From Mumia sp050632745 (GTDB lineage Bacteria > Actinomycetota > Actinomycetes > Propionibacteriales > Nocardioidaceae), in assembly GCF_050632745.1 (NCBI RefSeq), contig NZ_JBODSD010000003.1:442481-506480 (forward strand): a stretch of 64,000 nucleotides of DNA, written 5' to 3'. Numbering within the stretch: the stretch's first letter is position 1; the number at the start of each line of letters is the position of its first letter. A program made the position numbers and the translations under genes. The notes below the pieces were generated by a model that was not told the DNA's origin, made no database searches, and worked only from the letters and a program-made list of their open reading frames with translations. Positions 24,556 to 32,040 of this stretch are shown here, one piece after another.

Positions 24556-25500
24556 ATGCGTGTCTTCGTCGCAGGCGCCACCGGAGCGCTCGGCAGCCAC
24601 CTCGTTCCCGCGCTGGTGAAGGCCAGTCACGAGGCGGTCGGCACGACCAGGAAGAAGGGGGGCGTCGCGAGGATCGAGGAAGCCGGCGCCACCGGGATCG
24701 TCATGGATCCGCTCGACCGCGAGAGCGTACGGTCCGCCGTGGCCGGGGCTCTCCCCGACGTGGTCGTGCACGAGCTGACCGCGCTGTCGGACATGACCGG
24801 CAACCCGAAGAGGTTCGACCGCGAGTTCGCGACGACCAACCGGCTGCGGACCGAGGCGACCGACCACCTGCTGGCGGCGGCGCAGGAGGTCGGGGCGCGA
24901 CGGTTCGTCGCCCAGAGCTACGCCGGATGGCCGACCGAGCGGCGTGGGTCGTGGGTCAAGACGGAGGAGGACCCGCTGGTCGACGACCCCGGCAGGGAGG
25001 CCCGCGAGTCGCTGGCGGCGATCCGTCATATCGAGCAGGCCGTGACGACGGCACCCGGCATCGAGGGGCTCGTCCTGCGGTACGGCGCGTTCTACGGACC
25101 CGGCAACGGGCTCGCGCGGGGCGGCGCGATGGCCGAGATGGTGCGGCGAGGCCGGATGCCGGTCGTCGGCGGCGGCTCCGGCGTGTGGTCGTTCCTCCAC
25201 ATCGACGACGCGGCATCGGCGACGGTCGCGGCCGTCGAGCACGGCGCCCCCGGCGTCTACGCCGTCGTCGACGACGATCCGGCGCCCGTCTCGGAGTGGT
25301 TGCCGTACCTCGCCGAGCAGCTCGGGGGGCGCAGACCGCTGCGGCTGCCCGCCTGGGTGGCCCGGCCGCTCATCGGTGAGTTCGGCATCGCCATGATGAC
25401 CACGGTCCGCGGCGCGTCCAACGCGAAGGCGAAGCGCGAGCTCGGGTGGGCACCTGCGTACGCGAGCTGGCGGGAGGGCTTCCGTACGGGCCTCGGCTGA
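24556..25500 (+). CDS. NAD(P)-dependent epimerase/dehydratase family protein
   Basis: 314 residues, ATG preceded by GAGAGGAG. The N-terminal Rossmann motif is VAGATGALGSHLVPALV. The usual Tyr-x-x-x-Lys pair is not evident: the active-site strand reads FVAQSYAGWPTERRG, so the catalytic type is atypical. FLHIDDAASATVAAVEHGAPGVYAVVDDDP is the family's substrate-binding segment, and AKRELGWAPAYASWREGF the usual C-terminus. Likely acts on a nucleotide-sugar or small ketone in the cytosol. Divergent from the polysaccharide lyase; a shared role is possible but unproven. Confidence 0.85.
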   Translation: MRVFVAGATGALGSHLVPALVKASHEAVGTTRKKGGVARIEEAGATGIVMDPLDRESVRSAVAGALPDVVVHELTALSDMTGNPKRFDREFATTNRLRTEATDHLLAAAQEVGARRFVAQSYAGWPTERRGSWVKTEEDPLVDDPGREARESLAAIRHIEQAVTTAPGIEGLVLRYGAFYGPGNGLARGGAMAEMVRRGRMPVVGGGSGVWSFLHIDDAASATVAAVEHGAPGVYAVVDDDPAPVSEWLPYLAEQLGGRRPLRLPAWVARPLIGEFGIAMMTTVRGASNAKAKRELGWAPAYASWREGFRTGLG

Positions 25501-25528
25501 GCGGCTCGAGACCCCGTACATTGCCCGC

Positions 25529-26701
25529 ATGGACCTCCGTGACGACGACCTGACCTCGCTGGCGAACTCGCTGGCCGAGCTCGTCGGCGCCCCGATCACG
25601 ATCGAGGACCCGCAGGCAAGCGTCCTGGCCTACTCCCAGAGCCTGGACGCCGACCGTTCGCAGGCCGTCGACGACGCGCGGATCACGACGATCCTCGGCC
25701 GGCAGGTACCGCCCCACTACCGGGCGCTGCTCGACGAGGCCGGCGTCTACCGCCAGATCGCCCGCTCCCACGACGTCGTCACCGTCGACCTCCCGGGGTC
25801 CGGCATGACGCAGCGGGCCATCGTGGCCGTGCGGGACGAGACGGGGACGCTGCTCGGCTCGGTGTGGGCCGCCGTGCCCGCGGGGCTGACCGAGCTCCAG
25901 CGCCGCGCGCTGCTCGAGGGTGCGCCGGTGGTCGCCCGGGGTCTCGTCCGGCAGCGCGAGCGGGCGGACTCCAGCCGTCGGCGGACGGTCGAGGTCGTCG
26001 AGGCGCTCCTGCGCGGGGGTGACGACGCCGTCCGCGCGGCGGAGCAGGCGGGGCTGCGGCCGCCGTGCACCGCGGTGGTCCTCGCCTCGGACCGCGCGGA
26101 CGTCGCGGTGCCCGCACCGCGCGCCGGCGCGTTCGTCCTCCACCTCGCCGCCGTGGCCCCGAGCGCGGCGGCGGCGCAGGTCGACGACGTCGTGTACGCG
26201 GTGGTCTCCGGGGACGAGACGAGCGCGGCGCGCCTGGCGCGCGACTTCCTCGCCCGCGCGCACGGCCCGCTCGTCGTCGGAGTCGGGCGGACGGTCGATA
26301 CCCCGGCGGCGATCGACGTCTCGGCCCGCGACGCGGACGGGGTCGTCCGCATCCTGCGCCGCCGCCGTCGTACGGGAGTGGTCGAGACCGTCCGGAGCAC
26401 GCTCGCCGACGTGGTGGCGCTGCGCGCTGCCGAGGCCCTGGCGGGGTACGAGGACTTCAGCCCCCTCACGGCGCTCGAGCGCTTCGACGCCGAGCACCAC
26501 GCGGAGCTGCTCCCGAGCGCGCGCGCCTACCTCGCGCACGGCGGCGACGTCGGTGAGGCCGCGGCGTCGCTGCACGTCCACCCGAACACGCTGCGCAACC
26601 GCCTGCGCCGCGCCTCCCAGGCGGTCGGCGTCGACGTCGACGACCCGGACACCCGACTCCTCCTCGCGCTGCACGTCAAGCTGCGCGACCTCGACGCCTG
26701 A
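25529..26701 (+). CDS. PucR family transcriptional regulator (CdaR-type)
   Basis: 390 residues. A GAF-like N-terminal sensor region (SLANSLAELVGAPITIEDPQASVLAYS) is followed by a middle GGDEF-like region, and the C-terminal HTH_30 motif LLPSARAYLAHGGDVGEAAASLHVHPNTLRNRLRRASQAVGVDV (about 335-380). A TACATT -10 ends 6 nt before the ATG, a leaderless start. PucR proteins often regulate purine, sugar-acid or amino-acid catabolism. The next gene is an FAD-dependent D-amino-acid dehydrogenase-type enzyme, a plausible target. Confidence 0.88.
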   Translation: MDLRDDDLTSLANSLAELVGAPITIEDPQASVLAYSQSLDADRSQAVDDARITTILGRQVPPHYRALLDEAGVYRQIARSHDVVTVDLPGSGMTQRAIVAVRDETGTLLGSVWAAVPAGLTELQRRALLEGAPVVARGLVRQRERADSSRRRTVEVVEALLRGGDDAVRAAEQAGLRPPCTAVVLASDRADVAVPAPRAGAFVLHLAAVAPSAAAAQVDDVVYAVVSGDETSAARLARDFLARAHGPLVVGVGRTVDTPAAIDVSARDADGVVRILRRRRRTGVVETVRSTLADVVALRAAEALAGYEDFSPLTALERFDAEHHAELLPSARAYLAHGGDVGEAAASLHVHPNTLRNRLRRASQAVGVDVDDPDTRLLLALHVKLRDLDA

Positions 26702-26818
26702 CCGCGCTCCGCGCCGGCCCGCGCCCCCGCACGGCCCGCCCGCAGCGTGCCCGCGCGCCCGCGCCGTGCCCGCGCACCCGCACCGTGCCCGCCGCACCGT
26801 GCCCGCGCCCCGCACGGA

Positions 26819-26863
26819 GGACTTGCAATTGCGACCACCTACTGGTCACAACCGCAAGTCTTC
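26819..26863. repeat. 45-bp hairpin repeat, copy A
   Basis: Begins GGACTTGCAATTGCGACC and ends CGCAAGTCTTC. The strand can fold as GACTTGC/GCAAGTC, TTG/CAA and GACCA/TGGTC with a CCTAC loop. A related copy lies 28 bp further on, and a third at 46323. Confidence 0.8.
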
Positions 26864-26891
26864 TCTGCGCGTCTTCCGCCGAATGCACCGT

Positions 26892-26936
26892 GGACTTGCA
26901 GTTGCGACCCCCTGCGGGTCAGAACAGCAAGTCTTC
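26892..26936. repeat. 45-bp hairpin repeat, copy B
   Basis: Begins GGACTTGCAGTTGCGACC and ends AGCAAGTCTTC. Compared with copy A, the inner stem changes from GACCA/TGGTC to GACCC/GGGTC: both sides change so pairing is kept. Same length as copy A. Confidence 0.8.
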
Positions 26937-26937
26937 G

Positions 26938-26982
26938 GTGCGGGTGGTGCGGGTGGTGCGGGTGGTGCGGGTGGTGCGGGTG
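26938..26982. repeat. Five tandem copies of a 9-bp unit
   Basis: The unit GTGCGGGTG is repeated five times without error, immediately after hairpin copy B. Nine is a multiple of three, so copy-number change would not shift a frame, but no gene covers it. Confidence 0.9.
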
Positions 26983-26995
26983 GATCGCGCCCGCA

Positions 26996-27015
26996 CGGTG
27001 TGCGATCCCACACCG
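26996..27015 (+). promoter_or_regulatory. 20-bp palindrome upstream of the FAD oxidoreductase
   Basis: Arms CGGTGTG and CACACCG are perfect, with a 6-bp CGATCC spacer, 57 nt before the start at 27072. The size and place suit an operator. PucR is the obvious nearby candidate regulator. Confidence 0.45.
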
Positions 27016-27071
27016 GACCCGCGTCGATCGTGGCCGAACGCACACCCCGCGCGGCGTCGTACCCGCCGAGC

Positions 27072-28373
27072 ATGGTGACCATGAGCACATCGGGCAGCGC
27101 TGCGAGCGCGTCGAGCACCCCTCAGCACGTCGTCGTCGCCGGAGCCGGCATGGTCGGACTCTCGACGGCATGGTTCCTCCAGGAGCGTGGCGTCCGGGTC
27201 ACGGTGGTCGACCGCACCGGCGTCGCCGCCGGCTCCTCGTGGGGCAACGCGGGCTGGGTCTCGCCGGCGCTGACCCTCCCGCTGGCCGAGCCTGCCGTCC
27301 TCAAGTACGGCCTCAAGGCCATGCTCAGCCCGGCCTCACCGGTCTACGTCCCGCTGACGACCGACCCGAAGCTGCTGCGCTTCCTCGTCGGCTTCGCCCG
27401 GCACTGCACGCCGAAGAAGTGGCGTTCGGCGATGGCGGTCTTCACCGAGCTCAACCGCGACGCCCTCGGCGCGTACGACGTCCTCGGCGACGGCGGCACG
27501 GCCGGGCACGGCGTCCTCGAGCCGATCCAGGACGCCGACCCGTTCCTCGCCGGCTTCGCCTCCGTCGAGGACCGCAAGACGCTGGTCGACGAGCTCGCCC
27601 ACGTGGTCGCGTCCGGCGGCTCGGTCGACTACGACCTGCTGAGCGCCGACGAGATCCGTTCCCTCGAGCCGACGCTCGGTGACGGGGTCCGGGCAGGTGT
27701 CCGCATGCTCGGGCAGCGCTACGTGAACCCGCCCGCGTACGTCGCCTCGCTGGCCGAGTCGGTCGTCGCCCGCGGCGGCGAGCTGCGCGGCGGCTTCGAG
27801 GTCACCGACGTCGTCGATCTCGGCGCTCGCGGTGTCGAGGTGCTGGCGGCCACCGGTGAGCGGCTGCGCGCCGACGCCGTCGTCCTCGCGACCGGCACGT
27901 GGCTCGGCGACCTCGCCCGGTCGTACGGCGTGAAGCGTGTGGTGCAGGCGGGCCGCGGCTACAGCTTCACCGTCGTCCCGGAGCAGATGCCGAAGAACCC
28001 GATCTACTTCCCGGTCCAGCGCGTCGCCTGCACGCCTCTCGGCGACCGGCTCCGCGTCGCGGGAACGATGGAGTTCCGCCACCCCGACGCTCCCCTGGAG
28101 CCCCGCCGGATCGACGCGATCGTGGCGTCGGCGCGCCCGATGTTCACCGGCGTCGACTGGGACGCGCGCCAGGAGGAGTGGGTCGGCTCGCGCCCGTGCA
28201 CGACCGACGGCCTGCCGCTCGTGGGAGCCACGCGCTCGCCGCGGGTCCACGTCGCGGGCGGCCACGGCATGTGGGGCATCGCGCTCGGACCCCTCACCGG
28301 CCGGATGGTCGCCGACGGTCTGACGGGGCACGCCGTGCCGTCGTACGCGCGTCGTCTCGATCCCCTGCGCTGA
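27072..28373 (+). CDS. FAD-dependent oxidoreductase, D-amino-acid dehydrogenase type (DadA-like)
   Basis: 433 residues from ATG 27072 (a second ATG at 27081 is equally possible). Residues ~18-50 are the FAD-binding Rossmann motif VVVAGAGMVGLSTAWFLQERGVRVTVVDR; the SSWGNAGWVSPAL stretch that follows is characteristic of DadA. The C-terminus has GSRPCTTDGLPLVG and HGMWGIALGPLTGR, the second FAD contact. It should deaminate D-amino acids (or oxidise a similar amine) to keto acids and pass electrons to the membrane chain. The last bases, including the stop, are part of a 20-bp tandem duplication. Confidence 0.88.
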   Translation: MVTMSTSGSAASASSTPQHVVVAGAGMVGLSTAWFLQERGVRVTVVDRTGVAAGSSWGNAGWVSPALTLPLAEPAVLKYGLKAMLSPASPVYVPLTTDPKLLRFLVGFARHCTPKKWRSAMAVFTELNRDALGAYDVLGDGGTAGHGVLEPIQDADPFLAGFASVEDRKTLVDELAHVVASGGSVDYDLLSADEIRSLEPTLGDGVRAGVRMLGQRYVNPPAYVASLAESVVARGGELRGGFEVTDVVDLGARGVEVLAATGERLRADAVVLATGTWLGDLARSYGVKRVVQAGRGYSFTVVPEQMPKNPIYFPVQRVACTPLGDRLRVAGTMEFRHPDAPLEPRRIDAIVASARPMFTGVDWDARQEEWVGSRPCTTDGLPLVGATRSPRVHVAGGHGMWGIALGPLTGRMVADGLTGHAVPSYARRLDPLR

Positions 28374-28395
28374 CACTCGATCCCCTGCGCTGACA
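28356..28395. repeat. Exact 20-bp tandem duplication over a stop codon
   Basis: CTCGATCCCCTGCGCTGACA occurs twice head to tail (28356-28375, 28376-28395). The first copy encodes LDPLR and the stop of the FAD oxidoreductase; the second is non-coding. Looks like a recent slippage or repair duplication. Confidence 0.9.
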
Positions 28396-28535
28396 AAGGG
28401 GACGAATCGCCACGGGGCACCCTGGGCGTCCTGACGAGTCGGTATGCTTCGGGCCGGAGCACCAGGCCGTGGTCACCGTCGACCGCGTACACGCACCACC
28501 CCCGTGCGTGGTCGGCTGAACGGAGGATTCGACCC

Positions 28536-29174
28536 ATGGCGTTTCTGCTGCGCATCGAGCTCCCCGACGTCCCCGGCTCGCTGGGTGCCGTCGCGACCGC
28601 GCTCGGTGAGGCCGGTGCGGACATCCACGCGATCGAGATCGTCGAGCACCGCACCGACGGCAAGGCTGTCGACGACGTGCTGCTCGAGCTCCCCGTGACC
28701 ACGATGCCGGACCAGCTCATCACGGCCTGCCACCGCCTCGACGGCGTGCGGGTGCAGTGGATCTCGCGCTACAACGCGGGCGCGAACCTCTCGATGGACC
28801 TCGAGGCGGTCGAGGCGTTCACGGCCGAGCCGGGTCGTGCGCTCGAGAGCCTCGTCGACCGCGTGCCCGAGACGTTCCGTGCCGACTGGGCGCTGCTCGT
28901 GGAGTCGGGTGACTCCGGGCAGCAGGTCGTGCACGCGACGCCGACCGCGCCCGAGCGCGTCCCGGACGTCGAGAAGTGGTTCACGCTCGAGCATGCGCAG
29001 CGGCTGCCTCCGGTGTCCGACTGGGGCTCGATGGTCCTCGCGGGTGCGCCCGTCCCCCAGCGCGAGGCGGTCGTGATCTTCGGGCGCCACGGCGGTCCGC
29101 CGGTGCTCGACTCCGAGCTCGCCCGGCTCGGCCACATCGTCGCGCTCGCGGCGTCGGTGTCCGCGGCCGTCTAG
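28536..29174 (+). CDS. ACT domain-containing amino-acid-binding protein
   Basis: 212 residues with GGAGG before the ATG. Residues 1-70 are an ACT domain (FLLRIELPDVPGSLGAVATALGEAGADIHAIEIVEH), a small regulatory fold that binds amino acids. Residues ~80-205 form a second actinobacterial domain without a known function (DWALLVESGDSGQQVVHATPTAP). A TATGCT -10 at 28443-28448 and an ~80-nt leader with a CACGCAC/GTGCGTG stem-loop (28490-28510) precede it. It ends overlapping the stop of the opposite GNAT gene. Probable cytosolic sensor; target unknown. Confidence 0.83.
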   Translation: MAFLLRIELPDVPGSLGAVATALGEAGADIHAIEIVEHRTDGKAVDDVLLELPVTTMPDQLITACHRLDGVRVQWISRYNAGANLSMDLEAVEAFTAEPGRALESLVDRVPETFRADWALLVESGDSGQQVVHATPTAPERVPDVEKWFTLEHAQRLPPVSDWGSMVLAGAPVPQREAVVIFGRHGGPPVLDSELARLGHIVALAASVSAAV

Positions 29175-29632
29175 CCCTTCGTCGCCGCGGCGGCTTCGCG
29201 GACCATGAAGACGTCGACCGTGTCCTCGGCCTCGGCCACGAAGCCGTGCCGCTCGTACAGGCGGCGTGCCGCACTGCCCCGCAGGACGTTCAAGCGCACC
29301 GCGACGCCTCGGCGGTCGCACCCTGCCAGCAGGTCGCGCAGCACGGCGGTGCCGGTCCCGCGTCCCTGCAGCAGCGGCGAGAGATAGAAGTGCTCGAGCC
29401 AGTACGCGTCGTCGGCGGGCCGCAGCGCGACGCAGCCCGCGAAGGCGCCGGCGACCTCGATCACCCGCGTGTGGGCGGGGCAGAACCCGTCACGCAACCG
29501 CTGCCGGACGCGCTGCTCGTCGTACCGGCCGAGGCGTTCGAGGTCGGCGCGGAGCACGACGGCGCGCAGCTCGGCCACCGCGTCGACGTCGGCGGCCGTG
29601 CTGGGCCGCATCCGCCAGTCCGCCACGCGCAC
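29171..29632 (-). CDS. GNAT family N-acetyltransferase
   Basis: 153 residues. The GNAT acetyl-CoA loop is LLQGRGTGTAVL, preceded by the strand WLEHFYLSPL and followed by LNVLRGSAARRLYERHGFVAEAED, the standard motif A and B pattern. It is complete for a single-domain member. Substrate unknown. Convergent with the ACT-domain gene; their TAG stops share bases 29172-29173. Confidence 0.85.
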   Translation of the reverse strand: MRVADWRMRPSTAADVDAVAELRAVVLRADLERLGRYDEQRVRQRLRDGFCPAHTRVIEVAGAFAGCVALRPADDAYWLEHFYLSPLLQGRGTGTAVLRDLLAGCDRRGVAVRLNVLRGSAARRLYERHGFVAEAEDTVDVFMVREAAAATKG

Positions 29633-29651
29633 CAGCGTACGGCGCGGTGGT

Positions 29652-30527
29652 CTAGCCCTTGGTCACCGGCACGTGCGCGGAGTGGTTGCGGCCGAGCGCC
29701 GCGACCTCGCGCTCCATCGCCGGCACGGTCTTCTTGACGAGGCGCTTGGCGACCGGCTCGGCGAGCGCCGAGCTGAAGATCGGCTTGGTGAAGTTCGCGA
29801 CGGCGACCCCCTTGGGCACGTAGACCCGACGCTTCTTCTTTGCGAGGCCGTGGCTGATCGCCTCCACGCAGTCCTCGAGCGAGGTCGTCCCGTTGGCCGG
29901 CCACGGGAGCCTGCTGCGGATCGCCTTGAACGACGGCAGGTCCGCCTCCGCGCCCCGCACGATGTCGGTGTCGATCCACGACGGGTGGCAGACCCCGACC
30001 TTCACGCCGTGGACCCACATCTCCTGGCGGTAGGCGAGCGCCAGCGCCTCGGCGCCGGCCTTGCTCGCGTTGTACGGCGCCAGCCCCGCCAGCGGGGTGA
30101 ACGCGGCGAGCGAGGAGACCACGAGGACGTAGCCCTTGGTCGCGATCACGTGCGGCGTGACCGCGCGCAGCGTACGGAAGACTCCGTTGAGGTTCACGTC
30201 GACCACCCGCTCGAAGGCCTCGGGGTCGATCTGCCGGACCGTCCCGTACGAGGCGATGCCGGCGTTGGCGAGGACGTGGTCGATGCGGCCGAAGCGTGCG
30301 GCGGCCGCGTCCACCGCGGTCTCGACCGCAGCGGTGTCGCGGACGTCGGCCTCCCACCACGCGGCGGCGTCACCGAGCTCGGCGGCGACCGCCTTCAGCT
30401 CGTCCGGCTCGAGGCCGATGAGGGCGACGCGACCGCCGCGGCGGACGTACTCGCGGGCGACACCTGCGCCGATGCCGCGCGCGGCTCCGGTGACGACGGC
30501 AACCTTGCCGGTGAACGTGGAGGTCAT
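29652..30527 (-). CDS. SDR family oxidoreductase
   Basis: 291 residues from ATG 30527. Classical short-chain dehydrogenase pattern: cofactor motif TGAARGIGAGVA, LANAGIASYG, the catalytic Ser in VLVVSSLAAF, and Tyr/Lys in PYNASKAG. The C-terminal ~75 residues (KKKRRVYVPKG, then PVAKRLVKKTVPAMERE) are longer than usual and basic, as in actinobacterial SDRs linked to lipid metabolism. A TATCTT -10 lies 6 nt before the ATG within a palindromic operator, so expression is probably controlled by a TetR-type repressor encoded elsewhere. Confidence 0.87.
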   Translation of the reverse strand: MTSTFTGKVAVVTGAARGIGAGVAREYVRRGGRVALIGLEPDELKAVAAELGDAAAWWEADVRDTAAVETAVDAAAARFGRIDHVLANAGIASYGTVRQIDPEAFERVVDVNLNGVFRTLRAVTPHVIATKGYVLVVSSLAAFTPLAGLAPYNASKAGAEALALAYRQEMWVHGVKVGVCHPSWIDTDIVRGAEADLPSFKAIRSRLPWPANGTTSLEDCVEAISHGLAKKKRRVYVPKGVAVANFTKPIFSSALAEPVAKRLVKKTVPAMEREVAALGRNHSAHVPVTKG

Positions 30528-30535
30528 GGAGCCAA

Positions 30536-30550
30536 GATACCGTCGGTATC
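30536..30550 (-). promoter_or_regulatory. TetR-type palindrome at the SDR promoter
   Basis: GATACCG-T-CGGTATC is a perfect 15-bp palindrome starting 9 nt upstream of the SDR start codon. It overlaps the -10 hexamer TATCTT of a leaderless promoter, so binding should repress. Confidence 0.65.
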
Positions 30551-30596
30551 CGAGATGTGCCACCCGCGATGTCACATCATGGATGGGGAGACGGGC

Positions 30597-30623
30597 CGGC
30601 CGGGGCCCAACGGACCCCGGCCG
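30597..30623 (-). terminator. Terminator after pntB
   Basis: Stem of CGGCCGGGG paired with CCCCGGCCG, extended by GG/CC past one mismatch, AAC loop. It stands between the pntB stop and the SDR promoter, so would end pntA-pntB transcripts. Confidence 0.65.
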
Positions 30624-30647
30624 TTTGTCGTACCGCCTCGCGTCGGC

Positions 30648-32033
30648 CTAGAGGGCCTTGAGGATGTCCTCGACGCGCTCCTTGGCGTCGCCGAACAGCA
30701 TCTGGCTGTTGTCGCGGAAGAACAGCGGGTTCTGGACCCCGGCGTACCCGGCGGCCATGGACCGCTTGAACACGATGACGTTCTCGGCCTCCCAGACCCG
30801 CAGCACCGGCATCCCGGCGAGCGGGCTGGTCGGATCCTCGGCCGCGGCGGGGTTGACGGTGTCGTTGGCGCCGATGACGAGCACGACAGAGGTGTCGGCG
30901 AGGTCGTCGTTGACCTCGTCCATCTCGAGCACGATGTCGTACGGGACCTTGGCCTCGGCCAGCAGGACGTTCATGTGCCCGGGCAGGCGACCGGCGACCG
31001 GGTGGACCCCGAAACGGACCTCGATGCCGCGGTCGCGCAGCTTGCGGACCAGGTCGGCGACCGGGTACTGCGCCTGAGCGACGGCCATGCCGTAGCCGGG
31101 GGTGATGACGACCGAGCGGGCGTTCGTGAGGAGGTCGGCGGCGTCGGCGGCGGAGATCTCGCGGTGCTCGCCGTAGTCGGTCGCGTCGTTGGTCGAGGCC
31201 TCGATGCCGAAGCCGCCGGCGATCACCGAGATGAACGAGCGGTTCATCGCCTGGCACATGATGTAGGACAGGTACGCACCGGAGGAGCCGACGAGCGCGC
31301 CGGTGACGATCAGCAGGTCGTTGTTGAGCAGGAAGCCCGACGCGGCCGCGGCCCAGCCCGAGTAGCTGTTGAGCATCGACACGACGACCGGCATGTCGCC
31401 GCCGCCGATCGACGCGACGAGGTGCCAGCCGAGCGCGAGCGCGAGCACGGTGACGACGATCAGCAGGACGAGGTTCGGGGAGACGACGAACCAGACCGTC
31501 AGGATCACGAAGGCCACGAGCGCGCCGACGTTGATCGCGTTCTTGCCCGGGAGCATCAGCGGCGCCGAGCGCATCCGCGCGGACAGCTTCAGGTTGGCGA
31601 CGATCGAGCCGGTGAAGGTGACAGCGCCGATGAAGATGCCGATGAAGATCTCGGCGTGATGGATGTCGGCCAGCGACCCGGTCAGGTGGTTCGGGGCCAG
31701 GTAGCCGTTCCAGCCGACCAGCACAGCCGCCAGACCGACGAACGAGTGCAGCAGCGCGATCAGCTCGGGCATCTGGGTCATCGCGACGATGCGCGCACGC
31801 CACAGTCCGATGGCGGCACCGATCAGGACGGCGACGAGCAGCAGCGCGATCGCGGTGGCGTCGGCGACGTCGGCGACCAGCGCGAACGTCGCGACCAGCG
31901 CGATCGCCATGCCGGCGATGCCGTACCAGACGCCGTTGCGCGACGTCTCGTGCTTGGACAGCCCGGCGAGGGAGAGGATGAACAGCAGGGAAGCGACGAT
32001 GTACGCCGCGGTGGCAGCACTCTGTGCAGTCAT
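30648..32033 (-). CDS. pntB: NAD(P) transhydrogenase subunit beta
   Basis: 461 residues, usual length. About eight to nine membrane segments fill residues 5-260, including LHSFVGLAAVLVGWNGYL. The C-terminal domain III binds NADP(H): GYGMAVAQAQYPVADLV, RFGVHPVAGRLPGHMNVLLAEAKVPYD, VVLVIGANDTVNPAA and KRSMAAGYAGVQNPLFF. With PntA it couples proton flow to hydride transfer from NADH to NADP+, supplying NADPH. Seven bases follow the pntA stop, so the two are co-transcribed. Confidence 0.96.
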   Translation of the reverse strand: MTAQSAATAAYIVASLLFILSLAGLSKHETSRNGVWYGIAGMAIALVATFALVADVADATAIALLLVAVLIGAAIGLWRARIVAMTQMPELIALLHSFVGLAAVLVGWNGYLAPNHLTGSLADIHHAEIFIGIFIGAVTFTGSIVANLKLSARMRSAPLMLPGKNAINVGALVAFVILTVWFVVSPNLVLLIVVTVLALALGWHLVASIGGGDMPVVVSMLNSYSGWAAAASGFLLNNDLLIVTGALVGSSGAYLSYIMCQAMNRSFISVIAGGFGIEASTNDATDYGEHREISAADAADLLTNARSVVITPGYGMAVAQAQYPVADLVRKLRDRGIEVRFGVHPVAGRLPGHMNVLLAEAKVPYDIVLEMDEVNDDLADTSVVLVIGANDTVNPAAAEDPTSPLAGMPVLRVWEAENVIVFKRSMAAGYAGVQNPLFFRDNSQMLFGDAKERVEDILKAL

Positions 32034-32040
32034 GGCGGCG

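Larger units (their letters stand above)
26702..27071. other. 370-bp spacer rich in repeats
   Basis: No gene is seen here. The spacer begins with low-complexity GTGCCCGC/CCGCAC runs (26740-26815), then holds two hairpin repeats, a 5-copy 9-bp tandem repeat and a 20-bp palindrome just before the FAD oxidoreductase. The reading frame through it is open only because of base composition. Confidence 0.7.

Noticed and set aside
26819..26982. CRISPR array
   Set aside because: Two 45-bp repeats and a 9-bp tandem array have no regular unique spacers and no cas genes are nearby.
25920..27071. Long plus-strand frame joining the PucR region to the FAD oxidoreductase
   Set aside because: Different frame from PucR, low complexity, and the real oxidoreductase begins at MVTMSTSG or MSTSG.
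28490..28510. Terminator in the leader of the ACT-domain gene
   Set aside because: Seven-base-pair stem with seven-base loop but no T run and it lies between a plausible promoter and the gene; more likely a leader structure.
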